Positions 14,359 to 22,344 of a stretch of 33,835 nt of DNA are shown piece after piece; within the stretch, counting starts at the first letter, position 1, and every line of letters begins with the position of its first letter. Under the pieces are notes generated by a model. The model did no database searches. It saw nothing but the letters and a program-made list of their open reading frames with translations, and had not been told where the DNA came from. The translations under genes were made by a program, and so were the position numbers. The stretch covers positions 1-33,835 of the forward strand of contig PWUU01000083.1 of assembly GCA_003562475.1 (NCBI GenBank). The letters run 5' to 3'. The stretch is from Dehalococcoidia bacterium (lineage in GTDB: Bacteria; Chloroflexota; Dehalococcoidia; GIF9; AB-539-J10).

Positions 14359-15846
14359 TTACCATTGGAAACACGGTGCACAGGTGCTCACACGGAAGTA
14401 CATGGTGGCCTGCTCGGAAGCTCCCGCGCTGTTCCGTACTACCAACGTGACCTGTGCCTTACAGGCATAGCCCGGAGCCACCCAGACAACACTGTCACCG
14501 CTACCCTTCACCTCTCCCACGTCAGCCGACCACTCGTAAGTGAGTCCATTAGTCGAGCCACCGATCTCGCAAGTGAGCCTGATCGGGCTGTGCATGAACA
14601 CGCTTCTTTCCGCCTTCCGCCAATCGGTCCCAATCGGGAGATCTGAGATATTACTTCGACCGCTCGGGTCGCGTTCCGCTGTGATTTCCTCGATCCAGAA
14701 AGGTCCCTCCGCATCGGGAGTGGGTTCTTCTGGTTCAACACTGCCCACACGGAGGTTCACGGACCTGCTGGACTGATTGCCCCGTTCGTCGCTGACAACC
14801 ACGGTTACAGTGTAGAGCCCAAGCTCCTCGGGAGCGGTCCACTTCACAGTCGCGTCGCCGTTGCCGTCAAGTTCTCCCTGACGCGCACGCCACGTATAGG
14901 TCAACTCCCCACCTGCCAGGTCGGTAGCCTCACACGTGATACTGACCGTCGAGCCTGGCTCAATCACAAATGCATCGGCTATTACACTGGTGATCACCGG
15001 TGCACCACCCACCGGAGAATCCTCTCCCATTGCCTCGTGGAGAGCAATAGCCTGTTCCACGTCGAGCCCGAGGCGACTCTCGATCCGAAGCCAGATATCG
15101 CGGTCCACAGAGGAGAAATCGTTGGTAAGCTTCGTCTGAAATGAAGTTGCCTCCTCAGGCCCATGAGTCCACGCGATAACCTGCTCGAAGGGGGCGCTTG
15201 TGTAGGTGACTGCGCCCATGACAGCCTCACGCCAGCACTCATCAACGACCTGCAGGGCGTCGGCAAGAACCAGTCTGTGTCCCTGGTGCGCTATCATCAG
15301 GTCCGTAATCAACGCATCAACGTTGTGGCCTTCTTTCCTCAGTTTCACTGCCCATGTGAGGCTGTCAAAGAAATTCTGCTGGTAGCTGTGGCACTGCTGT
15401 GCGGCCTCAAGGTACTCTCCCTCAATAAGCATTGCACGTATGGCAAGCGCATCTTCGTTGGCGTAGCGCAGCTTCAGCTTCGCCTTCTCACTCTGATCGA
15501 AGGAGAACGCGTATCTGAACTCGCGGCCAATCTCCTTGACGAAGTAGAAGGGCGACGTGGGCAGTATTCCTGGACTGCTCACACCACCGATGGAGAGCTC
15601 CTCCCTGGGATCGAGGGGACCGAGTGCGACGCTGGAGCCGACAACAGGCTTCGTGGCTTCAGGCGGCTCCATGCTGACGAAGACGTCGGGGTCTTTGTCC
15701 CGCTTCTCACTGTTGTTGAGGGGAGCTGCAAACACCGTGGTCACGGTAACCACGATCGCAACCACGCCCAGGAGGACGACGATGGCCCCTTTGCGAGACG
15801 TAAGTGCACCCCACACACGCAGGACAAAGAAGTAGATCTCTTCCAT
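14359..15846 (-). CDS. Membrane-anchored protein with DUF5667 and two Ig/PKD-like domains
   Basis: A 495-residue protein. The N-terminus is cytosolic with one membrane helix (about residues 20-41), the rest outside. The segment LPTSPFYFVKEIGREFRYAF and the following EKAKLKLRYANEDALAIRAM (about residues 92-140) match the DUF5667 pattern of a short Pro-containing lead and a helical repeat. Two Ig-like domains follow, at roughly 283-368 and 410-485, with ITCEATDLAGGELTYTW and LTCEIGGSTNGLTYEWSA. The tail is STCAPCFQW. The ribosome site is poor. It lies 70 bp upstream of the lipoprotein gene on the same strand. Function is not known. Domain content suggests a cell-surface structural or sensing role. 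Confidence 0.78.
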   Translation of the reverse strand: MEEIYFFVLRVWGALTSRKGAIVVLLGVVAIVVTVTTVFAAPLNNSEKRDKDPDVFVSMEPPEATKPVVGSSVALGPLDPREELSIGGVSSPGILPTSPFYFVKEIGREFRYAFSFDQSEKAKLKLRYANEDALAIRAMLIEGEYLEAAQQCHSYQQNFFDSLTWAVKLRKEGHNVDALITDLMIAHQGHRLVLADALQVVDECWREAVMGAVTYTSAPFEQVIAWTHGPEEATSFQTKLTNDFSSVDRDIWLRIESRLGLDVEQAIALHEAMGEDSPVGGAPVITSVIADAFVIEPGSTVSITCEATDLAGGELTYTWRARQGELDGNGDATVKWTAPEELGLYTVTVVVSDERGNQSSRSVNLRVGSVEPEEPTPDAEGPFWIEEITAERDPSGRSNISDLPIGTDWRKAERSVFMHSPIRLTCEIGGSTNGLTYEWSADVGEVKGSGDSVVWVAPGYACKAQVTLVVRNSAGASEQATMYFRVSTCAPCFQW

Positions 15847-15935
15847 AACTAGAGACCACCTGTCATCGACTCGGAACGCCCGGGCCGGACATCGCTCCAG
15901 TCAAAAATCATACTCTCCTGACAAACAGAGTGAGC

Positions 15936-15953
15936 CGAGAAGGCACCTTCTCG
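15936..15953. repeat. 18 bp near-perfect palindrome (stem-loop) upstream of the DUF5667 gene
   Basis: CGAGAAGG, a two-base centre CA, then CCTTCTCG. It lies about 90 nt upstream of the 15846 start, in the predicted long leader, and can form a tight hairpin or bind a dimeric regulator. Elsewhere in the 15847-16286 gap I see no coding frame of note on either strand. Confidence 0.45.
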
Positions 15954-16075
15954 CCGTTGCACACCCGGTCGACTCTCACCTACTACAACGTCGAGAGAAG
16001 CCTCCCGGATGACGCCTTCTGCGAGAAAACAGGGATTACAAGCCCCGTTCACCTGATATCGGCCTCCACAAACCA

Positions 16076-16088
16076 AGAATAGTATTCT
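16076..16088. promoter_or_regulatory. 13 bp palindrome with GAATA/TATTC arms
   Basis: AGAATA-G-TATTCT is an exact odd-length palindrome. Its GAATA/TATTC arms are the same as in the 12 bp palindrome at 24133-24144, but with one centre base instead of two. It lies downstream (minus strand) of the candidate promoter at 16145-16173. Possible operator. Confidence 0.3.
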
Positions 16089-16144
16089 CTTGACGTGGCA
16101 CGTTCACTTCTGATAGGGTTCGCCGTCGCACCGGTTCTTCTATT

Positions 16145-16173
16145 ATACTAGTATTGGACTTGACGAGTGTCAA
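16145..16173 (-). promoter_or_regulatory. Promoter of the DUF5667/Ig operon, with overlapping palindromes
   Basis: Minus strand: a perfect TTGACA (16173-16168), 17 bp, TAGTAT (16150-16145). A consensus TATAAT sits slightly further on (16147-16142, 20 bp spacing). ACTTGAC-GAGT-GTCAAGT (16158-16175) forms a dyad over the -35, and ATACTAGTAT (16145-16154) is a palindrome over the -10. Predicted leader is about 290 nt. Confidence 0.45.
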
Positions 16174-16286
16174 GTGCACTGGGGTGAAACCGAAAGAGCG
16201 GACTTCCCACACAGAAGAATGATCGGAACGGCAGTGATGCACCTCTGGCAAGGGCCTTACTCGTCTTCCCAGGTGCGGATAGAACA

Positions 16287-17522
16287 ATGAAGACCGTCAT
16301 TCATATATTTCGCGGGATATGGAATGACCGCTTCAAACGGTACGTCAGCATGGCGCTCGCTGTCGTCGCGGCCGTTGTCATGGTGGCCGGTTCGCCTGTT
16401 GGTGACGACCCTCGTCCTCCTGTACCTCAAGTCCCGAAGGACAACGGACTGCTCGAGGTTCACTTTTTCTACCATCCGGGGTGCCCGTCCTGTCGCGATC
16501 AGGAGCCATTCAATGAAGAGATGGCCCTCAAATATGAGGATGTCTACTTCGTCTATCACGATAGCTCCGATGCCCGGAAGTATTCGGTCCTCATCGAGAT
16601 GATCGAAGACACGAACCTCACCGAGAAAGACCTCGATTTCCCCGTCACCATTGTAGGCAACAGGGGATTTGCTGGATGGGTCTCTCGCGACGTAACCGGA
16701 GACCGGATCGAGCAGACTATCATCGACTGCCTTGAGGGCGATTGCGCCACACCACAGGAGCCTGTAGAGGATGAGGCGCCTGCCGAGGTAGACTTGCCTG
16801 TATTCGGCACCATCCGTTTCGCGGACTACTCGCTCGCGGGATTGGCCGTGATTCTTGGCCTCGTAGATGGCTTCAATCCATGCGCAATGTGGGTTCTCAT
16901 CTATCTCATCTCTATTCTGCTCGTACTAAACGACCGCCGTAAGGCATGGATCATCGTTGGCGCATTCGTATTTGCTTCGTTCGTCCTGAACTACCTGTTT
17001 ATGACGGCGTGGCTGAATGCGTTTCTGCTCATCGGCTATGCCAGACCGGTGACTATCATGATTGGCGCAGTGGCTCTGGGTGCCGGCATCTTCAATATAC
17101 GCGACTACATCAAGTCGGGCGGCCAGGTTGTGTGCGAGGTAGTGGACGGTGAAGAGCGCAAGAGCACGATGTCTCGCGTAGAGGCTATCGCCGCCTCGCC
17201 CATTAACATAGGCATGATAATCTCCATCATCGCCCTCGCTTTCGTCGTCAACTCGTTTGAGTTCGTGTGCTCTGCGGCGCTACCTGCCATATTCACCAGG
17301 GTTCTGACCCTCGCAAGCCTCACCGTATTCCAGCACTATTTCTACATATTCCTCTACGTCTTCTTCCTCATGCTCGATCACCTGCTCATCTTCAGCGCGG
17401 CGGTGCTGGCGCTCAATACATCGATTGCCGACCGCTACATGAAGTACTGCAGGCCTGTCGGTGGCACTATACTGATAATCCTGGGGGTGTTGCTGCTCTT
17501 CGCACCCCACGTCCTTCAGTAG
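16287..17522 (+). CDS. Thioredoxin-like domain fused to CcdA/DsbD-type transmembrane reductant transporter
   Basis: A 411-residue membrane protein. A signal-like or anchor helix (residues 20-36) is followed by a thioredoxin/glutaredoxin-like domain at about 55-155, with active-site Cys66 and Cys69 (FFYHPGCPSCRDQEPF) and the cis-Pro loop DFPVTIVG. The CcdA/DsbD-like membrane domain comes next, with reactive cysteines Cys199 (DGFNPCAMW) and Cys328 (FEFVCSAALPA). Such fusions pass thiol electrons across the membrane to reduce extracytoplasmic disulfides. The Trx domain is N-terminal here. It is divergent from the Ig-domain operon, whose products carry CxC or CxxC tails and might be clients; that link is speculative. 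Confidence 0.88.
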   Translation: MKTVIHIFRGIWNDRFKRYVSMALAVVAAVVMVAGSPVGDDPRPPVPQVPKDNGLLEVHFFYHPGCPSCRDQEPFNEEMALKYEDVYFVYHDSSDARKYSVLIEMIEDTNLTEKDLDFPVTIVGNRGFAGWVSRDVTGDRIEQTIIDCLEGDCATPQEPVEDEAPAEVDLPVFGTIRFADYSLAGLAVILGLVDGFNPCAMWVLIYLISILLVLNDRRKAWIIVGAFVFASFVLNYLFMTAWLNAFLLIGYARPVTIMIGAVALGAGIFNIRDYIKSGGQVVCEVVDGEERKSTMSRVEAIAASPINIGMIISIIALAFVVNSFEFVCSAALPAIFTRVLTLASLTVFQHYFYIFLYVFFLMLDHLLIFSAAVLALNTSIADRYMKYCRPVGGTILIILGVLLLFAPHVLQ

Positions 17523-17555
17523 CACTGCACGGCACCTTCGTTTCCGGCAATTACG

Positions 17556-17584
17556 TTGACCTCATAGGGGGGCGATGCTACACT
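17556..17584 (+). promoter_or_regulatory. Promoter of nadK giving an almost leaderless transcript
   Basis: TTGACC (17556-17561), 17 bp, TACACT (17579-17584). The predicted start near 17591 is about 4 nt before the nadK ATG (17595), and no ribosome site lies within reach. Confidence 0.5.
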
Positions 17585-17594
17585 TCCGTGTCCC

Positions 17595-18410
17595 ATGACC
17601 CGTATCGGCGTGCTATACCGACCCTATGTCGAGAGAGCCAGGACTCTCGCGGAAGCGATTCAAGCGCAACTCGCAACCCGTGGCATCACCACCTGGCTGG
17701 GCTCCGCCTGGGAAGAGGGAGAGGCAGCACGCCGGCTTGAGGGGACCGATCTTATTATCGGCATAGGTGGGGATGGTACGCTGCTGCACTGCGCCCGGGT
17801 GACTGCGCCCTCCGCTGTACCTGTCCTGGGCATCAAGCTCGGAAAGCTGGGTTTCATCACCGAGGTCAACGAGCACGAGCTTGAACACGTTCTTCCCCGC
17901 ATCATTGATGGCGAGGGATGGATCGAGGAACGCACGATGCTCCAGGCGGCATGCGGCGGCGAAACGTTCCTGGCAATGAACGACGCAGTCATACGTTGCG
18001 CGGCCGTTCGCCTCGTGCACATCTCACTCCAGATCGACGGAGTGTGCGTGACAACCTACCGTGCGGACGGCATTATTGTGGCAAGCGCCACAGGCAGCAC
18101 CGGCTATTCACTCGCCGCAGGCGGCCCGATACTCGCTCCAGAGTCCACAGACATCGTAGTGCAACCAGTGTGCAGCCACATCGGCCTGCGCCACGGACTG
18201 GTCTTGCCAGCAGGGACAAGCATCGGTCTCACCGTTGACCCCAGAGATGGGGTTGTGCTCAGTATAGATGGTCAGATAGAGAGACCTCTTCGTGGCGGCG
18301 ACCAACTGACAGTCACAGCCAGTCCACACAGAGCACGCTTCCTCAGGGTCCGGCCACCCACCTATTTCTACGAGTCCCTGCACGAGAAGCTCAGAGGAGC
18401 ACGAATGTGA
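17595..18410 (+). CDS. nadK: NAD kinase
   Basis: Cytoplasmic enzyme of 271 residues that phosphorylates NAD to NADP. Diagnostic parts: IGIGGDGTLLHCAR with the GGDGT motif at residues 58-62, the LGKLGFITEV segment, AMNDAVI (the NE/D motif), and RADGIIVASATGSTGYSLAAGGPI. Length is normal. It is preceded by a promoter so close that the message may be nearly leaderless, and its last codons (ATGTGA) overlap the GTG of the next gene. It provides NADP for the possibly NADP-linked isocitrate dehydrogenase encoded a little further on. Confidence 0.96.
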   Translation: MTRIGVLYRPYVERARTLAEAIQAQLATRGITTWLGSAWEEGEAARRLEGTDLIIGIGGDGTLLHCARVTAPSAVPVLGIKLGKLGFITEVNEHELEHVLPRIIDGEGWIEERTMLQAACGGETFLAMNDAVIRCAAVRLVHISLQIDGVCVTTYRADGIIVASATGSTGYSLAAGGPILAPESTDIVVQPVCSHIGLRHGLVLPAGTSIGLTVDPRDGVVLSIDGQIERPLRGGDQLTVTASPHRARFLRVRPPTYFYESLHEKLRGARM

Positions 18411-18886
18411 ATGTCACAAAAGCGCGGATCGGCGACGTGCCCCAGATGCACAAGATGATCAACGATTTTGCAAACCGCGGAGATATGCTGCCCAGAGCCC
18501 TTAGCCAGATCTATGAGAACCTGCGGGACTACTTCGTCATCAGGGACGGCGACATCGTCATCGGCTGTGCAGCACTCCACGTGAACTGGAAAGACCTGGC
18601 AGAGATCCGTTCGCTTGCCGTCGATGACAGCAGGCAGCACGAAGGACTCGGGGTCCTCCTCGTAGATGCGTGCCTTGAGGAAGCTCACTCGCTCGGATTA
18701 TCACGTGTATACTGCCTTACACGCCAGCCCGGTTTCTTCGAGAAACAGGGATTCACCCTCATCGAAAGATCACAGCTGCCACACAAGGTCTGGGCTGAGT
18801 GCTACTACTGCCCGAAGTTCCCCGATTGTGACGAATACGCCATGGTTCGTGATGTAGAAGAGTTGGCTTCGCCACTCTCCACATAG
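18407..18886 (+). CDS. GNAT N-acetyltransferase, ArgA-like short form
   Basis: A 159-residue GNAT-fold protein. It has the acetyl-CoA loop region (SLAVDDSRQHEGLGVLLVDA, with the glycine-rich QHEGLG turn), a preceding strand pair (IVIGCAALHV, DLAEIRSLAV) and the ending FFEKQGFTLIERSQLPHKVW. The last part, together with the CYYCPKFPDCDE tail, resembles short bacterial N-acetylglutamate synthases of the ArgA type. The GTG at 18407 overlaps the nadK stop (GTGA). AGGAG lies a few bases upstream. Substrate assignment to glutamate is likely but not proven. Confidence 0.82.
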   Translation: MNVTKARIGDVPQMHKMINDFANRGDMLPRALSQIYENLRDYFVIRDGDIVIGCAALHVNWKDLAEIRSLAVDDSRQHEGLGVLLVDACLEEAHSLGLSRVYCLTRQPGFFEKQGFTLIERSQLPHKVWAECYYCPKFPDCDEYAMVRDVEELASPLST

Positions 18887-18913
18887 CAGCAGTGCAATTA
18901 CGATAGCCGCGGC

Positions 18914-19453
18914 ATGGAACAAATGGAACAGCAAGTGTCGACTGAGCAGATATACAGTGGTCCGGCCATCACAGTGCGCGTCGACAGGGTGAGAAAGCCG
19001 AGCGGCATCATCACGACACGCGATGTCGTCGAGCACAGCGACTGTGTTGCCATCGTGCCGATCGACCGCGATGGGCAGGTGCTCCTCGTGCGGCAGTTTC
19101 GATACCCGGTCGACTGCACTCTGCTCGAAGTGCCGGCCGGTGGGATTGAGCCAGGTGAGGACGTCATTGACTCTGTTCGTCGTGAGCTGCAGGAAGAGAC
19201 GGGCTATATTCCGGGGAAGGTGGATAAGCTCGGAGGCTTCTATTCGATTCCCGGCTACGGGACAGAATATCTCTACGTCTACGTCGCACGAGACCTGAAG
19301 CCAGGTCACCTCGTTGCCGAGGACACCGATGACATAGAAGTCGTCAGAGTGCCGCCGGAGGAAATACCCGGTCTCATCCTCTCAGGAAAGCTCTGCGATG
19401 CAAAGAGCATTGCGGCACTACTTACCTATCTGGCACGAGAGAAACACCTCTAG
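18914..19453 (+). CDS. Nudix hydrolase, ADP-ribose pyrophosphatase type
   Basis: A 179-residue enzyme with the complete Nudix box running from GGIEPGEDVIDSVRRELQEE to TGY (residues about 76-98, GX5EX7REUXEEXGU). VLLVRQFRYPVDCTLLEVPAG before it is characteristic of ADP-ribose pyrophosphatases, which hydrolyse ADP-ribose to AMP and ribose 5-phosphate. It lies 27 bp after the acetyltransferase gene. The TAG stop shares CTAG (19450-19453) with the stop of the convergent dehydrogenase gene. No clear ribosome site precedes the ATG. Confidence 0.9.
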   Translation: MEQMEQQVSTEQIYSGPAITVRVDRVRKPSGIITTRDVVEHSDCVAIVPIDRDGQVLLVRQFRYPVDCTLLEVPAGGIEPGEDVIDSVRRELQEETGYIPGKVDKLGGFYSIPGYGTEYLYVYVARDLKPGHLVAEDTDDIEVVRVPPEEIPGLILSGKLCDAKSIAALLTYLAREKHL

Positions 19454-20529
19454 GCCAGCTTCGAGATAACCGCGTCGGCAACCTCACTGGTCGTCACCGC
19501 GGTCATGTCATCTCTGTCCGCCTTCATATCATAGGTGACGCTCTTCCCTTCCGCCAGCACCGCAGCGATAGCCGCCTCAAGGCGCTCTGCTGCCGACACC
19601 TCCCCGAGGTGGCGGAGCATGAGAACTCCCGAGAGCATAGTCGCAATGGGATTGACCCTGTTGAGCCCGGCGTACCTGGGAGCACTTCCATGCGTCGGTT
19701 CAAAAACGGCAATTTTATCTCCGAGATTGGCTCCGGGCGCCAGGCCAAGACCACCGACGAGACCGGCGCACAAGTCGGAGAGAAGGTCGCCATAGAAGTT
19801 CGGTGTCACCAGCACATCGAACTGCTGCGGCCGTTTGGCAAGCTGCATACAACAGGCATCAAGCAGGACATCAGTGAACTCGATATCCGGGTAGTCCGCA
19901 GCGACAGCCTGTGCAGCCCTGAGAAAGACACCGTCCGTATACTTCAGGATGTTCGACTTGTGAACTGCGGCGACTTTCCTCCGCCCATTTGCCCTGGCGT
20001 AGTCGAATGCGAAGCGCACAACACGCCGGCTCCCGGTGTCCGATATTACCCGCAGGCTAACCGCAGCATCAGGGGCAAGCTTCATACCCCTCGTCTCCAG
20101 TACAAGCGCTGCAAGACGCCCAGTGTCGGCTTCACCCAGGTCGTATTCAATACCAATGTAGAGACCTTCGGTGTTCTCCCGTACGACGACCACGTCGACG
20201 TCATCGTAGGGTGCGTAGACACCCGGATAGCTCTTGCAGGGTCGCAGGCACGCGTATAGATCCAGTTCCTGCCGCAGCGCCACGTTGACGCTTCGGAAGC
20301 CGCTCGCAATCGGGGTGGTAACCGGTCCCTTTATCGCCACGCCATTCCTGCGGATCGATTCGAGCGCAGCAGGCGGCAGCACAGTCCCCGTCTTTTCCTG
20401 GGCCTCAGCTCCGATTACCTGGTAATCCCACTCAAAAGCCACACCTGTGGCTTCGAGAACCCTCCTTGTCGCCTCTGCCACCTCAGGACCCACACCATCG
20501 CCTGGAATGAACGTCACACCATGTCTCAC
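19450..20529 (-). CDS. Isocitrate/isopropylmalate-family dehydrogenase, probably isocitrate dehydrogenase
   Basis: A 359-residue beta-decarboxylating dehydrogenase. FIPGDGVGPEV is at the N-terminus. The substrate loop GFRSVNVALRQELDLYACLRP has the Ser/Asn pair used by isocitrate dehydrogenases rather than the isopropylmalate pattern. RENTEGLYIG, HKSNILKYTDG and DVLVTPNFYGDLLSDL complete the family. HGSAPRYAG has Arg-Tyr where NADP enzymes have Lys-Tyr and NAD enzymes usually Asp-Ile, so NADP use is suggested. The GTG at 20529 follows GGGAGG closely and gives the usual N-terminus; a GTG at 20547 is an alternative. Last gene of the pycB-dehydratase operon. Homoisocitrate dehydrogenase cannot be excluded. 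Confidence 0.87.
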   Translation of the reverse strand: MRHGVTFIPGDGVGPEVAEATRRVLEATGVAFEWDYQVIGAEAQEKTGTVLPPAALESIRRNGVAIKGPVTTPIASGFRSVNVALRQELDLYACLRPCKSYPGVYAPYDDVDVVVVRENTEGLYIGIEYDLGEADTGRLAALVLETRGMKLAPDAAVSLRVISDTGSRRVVRFAFDYARANGRRKVAAVHKSNILKYTDGVFLRAAQAVAADYPDIEFTDVLLDACCMQLAKRPQQFDVLVTPNFYGDLLSDLCAGLVGGLGLAPGANLGDKIAVFEPTHGSAPRYAGLNRVNPIATMLSGVLMLRHLGEVSAAERLEAAIAAVLAEGKSVTYDMKADRDDMTAVTTSEVADAVISKLA

Positions 20530-20570
20530 GAGACCTCCCAACAGCACCCTGCCAGGGCCACCCCGACGGG

Positions 20571-21083
20571 CTACGCATTCACGTCCAATGTGCCATGCTG
20601 CCTTATATACGGTACAAGTCCGCCGGCTGCGAGTATTCTGGACATCAATGGTGGCATCCTGCCGCAGTTGATGGTGCCACCCGTGCGGTGATTCACAACA
20701 ACACCTTCGTCCAGGCGTATCTCCAGCTCATCTCCGTCGCGAATCTCCGACGTATCACAGACAAGCACTACGACTCCCTGGTTGATGGCGTTACGGTAGA
20801 AGATACGGGCGACGGACTTGGCGAGTATGGCCGAAACACCGGCCATCCTGATGACAACCGGTGCGTGTTCCCTGCTCGAACCAAGGCCGAAGTTCCTGCC
20901 ACCCACAAGGACATCACCCGGCTTCACCCTGCCGTGGAACCCCGGCAGCCTGTCCTCCAGCGCATGCTTCGCCAGCTCCGGCAGATCACTGCGGAGGTGC
21001 GCGAAACGGCCGGGTATTATGTCATCTGTCGATACATCATCACCAATAGTGATGGCGTTTCCTACGAGCACAGACTGTTCCAT
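20571..21083 (-). CDS. Aconitase/isopropylmalate dehydratase family, small (swivel) subunit
   Basis: A 170-residue swivel domain. DDVSTDDIIPGRF is the N-terminal family signature. GRNFGLGSSREHAP is the phosphate/substrate-binding loop, and ARIFYRNAINQGVVVLV follows. The substrate loop reads HLRSD; an Arg at this place is linked to tricarboxylate substrates in archaeal homoaconitase, whereas isopropylmalate enzymes lack it (from memory). The ATG at 21083 was preferred because it lies 2 nt after the large-subunit stop; the longer open frame would sit inside that gene. It forms a heterodimer with the 21086-22339 product. Isocitrate-type dehydrogenase downstream favours aconitase activity. Confidence 0.88.
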   Translation of the reverse strand: MEQSVLVGNAITIGDDVSTDDIIPGRFAHLRSDLPELAKHALEDRLPGFHGRVKPGDVLVGGRNFGLGSSREHAPVVIRMAGVSAILAKSVARIFYRNAINQGVVVLVCDTSEIRDGDELEIRLDEGVVVNHRTGGTINCGRMPPLMSRILAAGGLVPYIRQHGTLDVNA

Positions 21084-21085
21084 GA

Positions 21086-22339
21086 TCAGACAATCTCCCG
21101 TGGATCGGTAATCACGCCGCACAGCACCGTGGCAGCCGCAGTGGCCGGGCTCGCCAGATAGACATAGGCATCTGGATTGCCCATGCGTCCCTTGAAGTTG
21201 CGGTTTGCAGTGGAAAGGCAGACCTCCCCGTCCCCGGGAATACCTTGATGAAGACCCAGACATGCGGCACATCCCGGTGGCAGTATCACCGCCCCGAACT
21301 CCACGAGCGACGCGACATATCCTTTCTCGATTGCCTGTAACAGGACATCCCGGGATGCGGGAGCAACCAGGAATCGGGTCGCCGGTGACTTCTTTCTTCC
21401 GGCAACCATGTCTGCCACAAGCGCGATGTCTTCAAGGCGTCCGTTGGTACAGGTACCTACGAACACCTGATCAACGTGCACATCTCCCAATTCCACGGCC
21501 GGACGTACATTGTCGACGGTATGGGGACAGGATACTACCGGCACGAGGGAGTCCAGTGCGACCGCAATCCTTTGCGCGTACTGCGCATCGCGATCTGCCG
21601 CCAGAGGAACATAGTCGCTCGCCCGCCCTACCTGCATCAGATAGTCGCGCGTTCGTTCGTCGCTCGGAAACAGGCCGACCTTGGCGCCAGCCTCCACGGC
21701 CATATTGGAGACAACCAGTCTGTCTGGCACGGAGAGGGTATCTACTCCCGGACCGGAAAACTCCAATGCCATGTAGGTTGCGCCATCGGCCCCGATGAGG
21801 CCGATGAGGTGCAGTATGAGGTCTTTCGAACACACCATGGTCGAGAGTCGTCCCGAGAGAGAAACCTGCAACGACTCCGGAACACGGAACCAGTTCTTGC
21901 CGAGGGCCATGGCGACTGCGACGTCGCTGGACCCCATGCCGGTGCCAAACGCGCCAAGCGCTCCCGCAGTAACACTGTGGGAGTCGGCGCCTACAATAAC
22001 GTCGCCGGGTCGCGCGTATCTTTCCGCTACTATCTGGTGGCACACTCCCTCGCCCACCTCGCTTACGACACAGCCACAGTCACGACCAAACTCGCGCATG
22101 ACGACATGATCGGTTGAGAGTTGTCGTGCCGGACTCGGCGCCGCATGATCCATGAACAGGACCGTCCGGGAGGGATTGGCGGCAGACTCGAAACCTGCCT
22201 CTTTGAATAATCGTATCGTCAACGGACCTGTCGTGTCCTGAACGAAGACGAGATCGACACGCGATATCACAATGTCGTGTGCCCGCGCGTCCGTACCTGA
22301 TCTGTCCGACAGTATCTTCTCAGCGAGCGTCTTGCCCAT
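21086..22339 (-). CDS. Aconitase/isopropylmalate/homoaconitate dehydratase family, large subunit
   Basis: A 417-residue archaeal-type large subunit that holds a [4Fe-4S] cluster and interconverts hydroxyacid isomers. Signatures: MGKTLAEKIL, LFMDHAAPSP, VIVGADSHSVTAGALGAFGTG, and the cluster cysteines in GTCTNGRLED and PPGCAACLG. It lies 5 nt after pycB and 2 nt before the small-subunit gene on the same strand. The family is annotated as leuC, hacA or aconitase by context. Pyruvate carboxylase upstream and isocitrate dehydrogenase downstream point to citrate to isocitrate conversion. leuA, leuB or lys genes are not in the window. Confidence 0.9.
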   Translation of the reverse strand: MGKTLAEKILSDRSGTDARAHDIVISRVDLVFVQDTTGPLTIRLFKEAGFESAANPSRTVLFMDHAAPSPARQLSTDHVVMREFGRDCGCVVSEVGEGVCHQIVAERYARPGDVIVGADSHSVTAGALGAFGTGMGSSDVAVAMALGKNWFRVPESLQVSLSGRLSTMVCSKDLILHLIGLIGADGATYMALEFSGPGVDTLSVPDRLVVSNMAVEAGAKVGLFPSDERTRDYLMQVGRASDYVPLAADRDAQYAQRIAVALDSLVPVVSCPHTVDNVRPAVELGDVHVDQVFVGTCTNGRLEDIALVADMVAGRKKSPATRFLVAPASRDVLLQAIEKGYVASLVEFGAVILPPGCAACLGLHQGIPGDGEVCLSTANRNFKGRMGNPDAYVYLASPATAAATVLCGVITDPREIV

Positions 22340-22344
22340 GAATT

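Noticed and set aside
15163-15852. 229-codon plus-strand frame
   Set aside because: Antisense shadow of the DUF5667 gene; composition and content are not protein-like.
19450-20529. 3-isopropylmalate dehydrogenase (LeuB)
   Set aside because: The substrate loop has isocitrate-type residues, and there is no leucine gene context apart from the ambiguous dehydratase subunits.
21476-22117. 213-codon plus-strand frame
   Set aside because: Antisense to the dehydratase large subunit, whose motifs are unmistakable.
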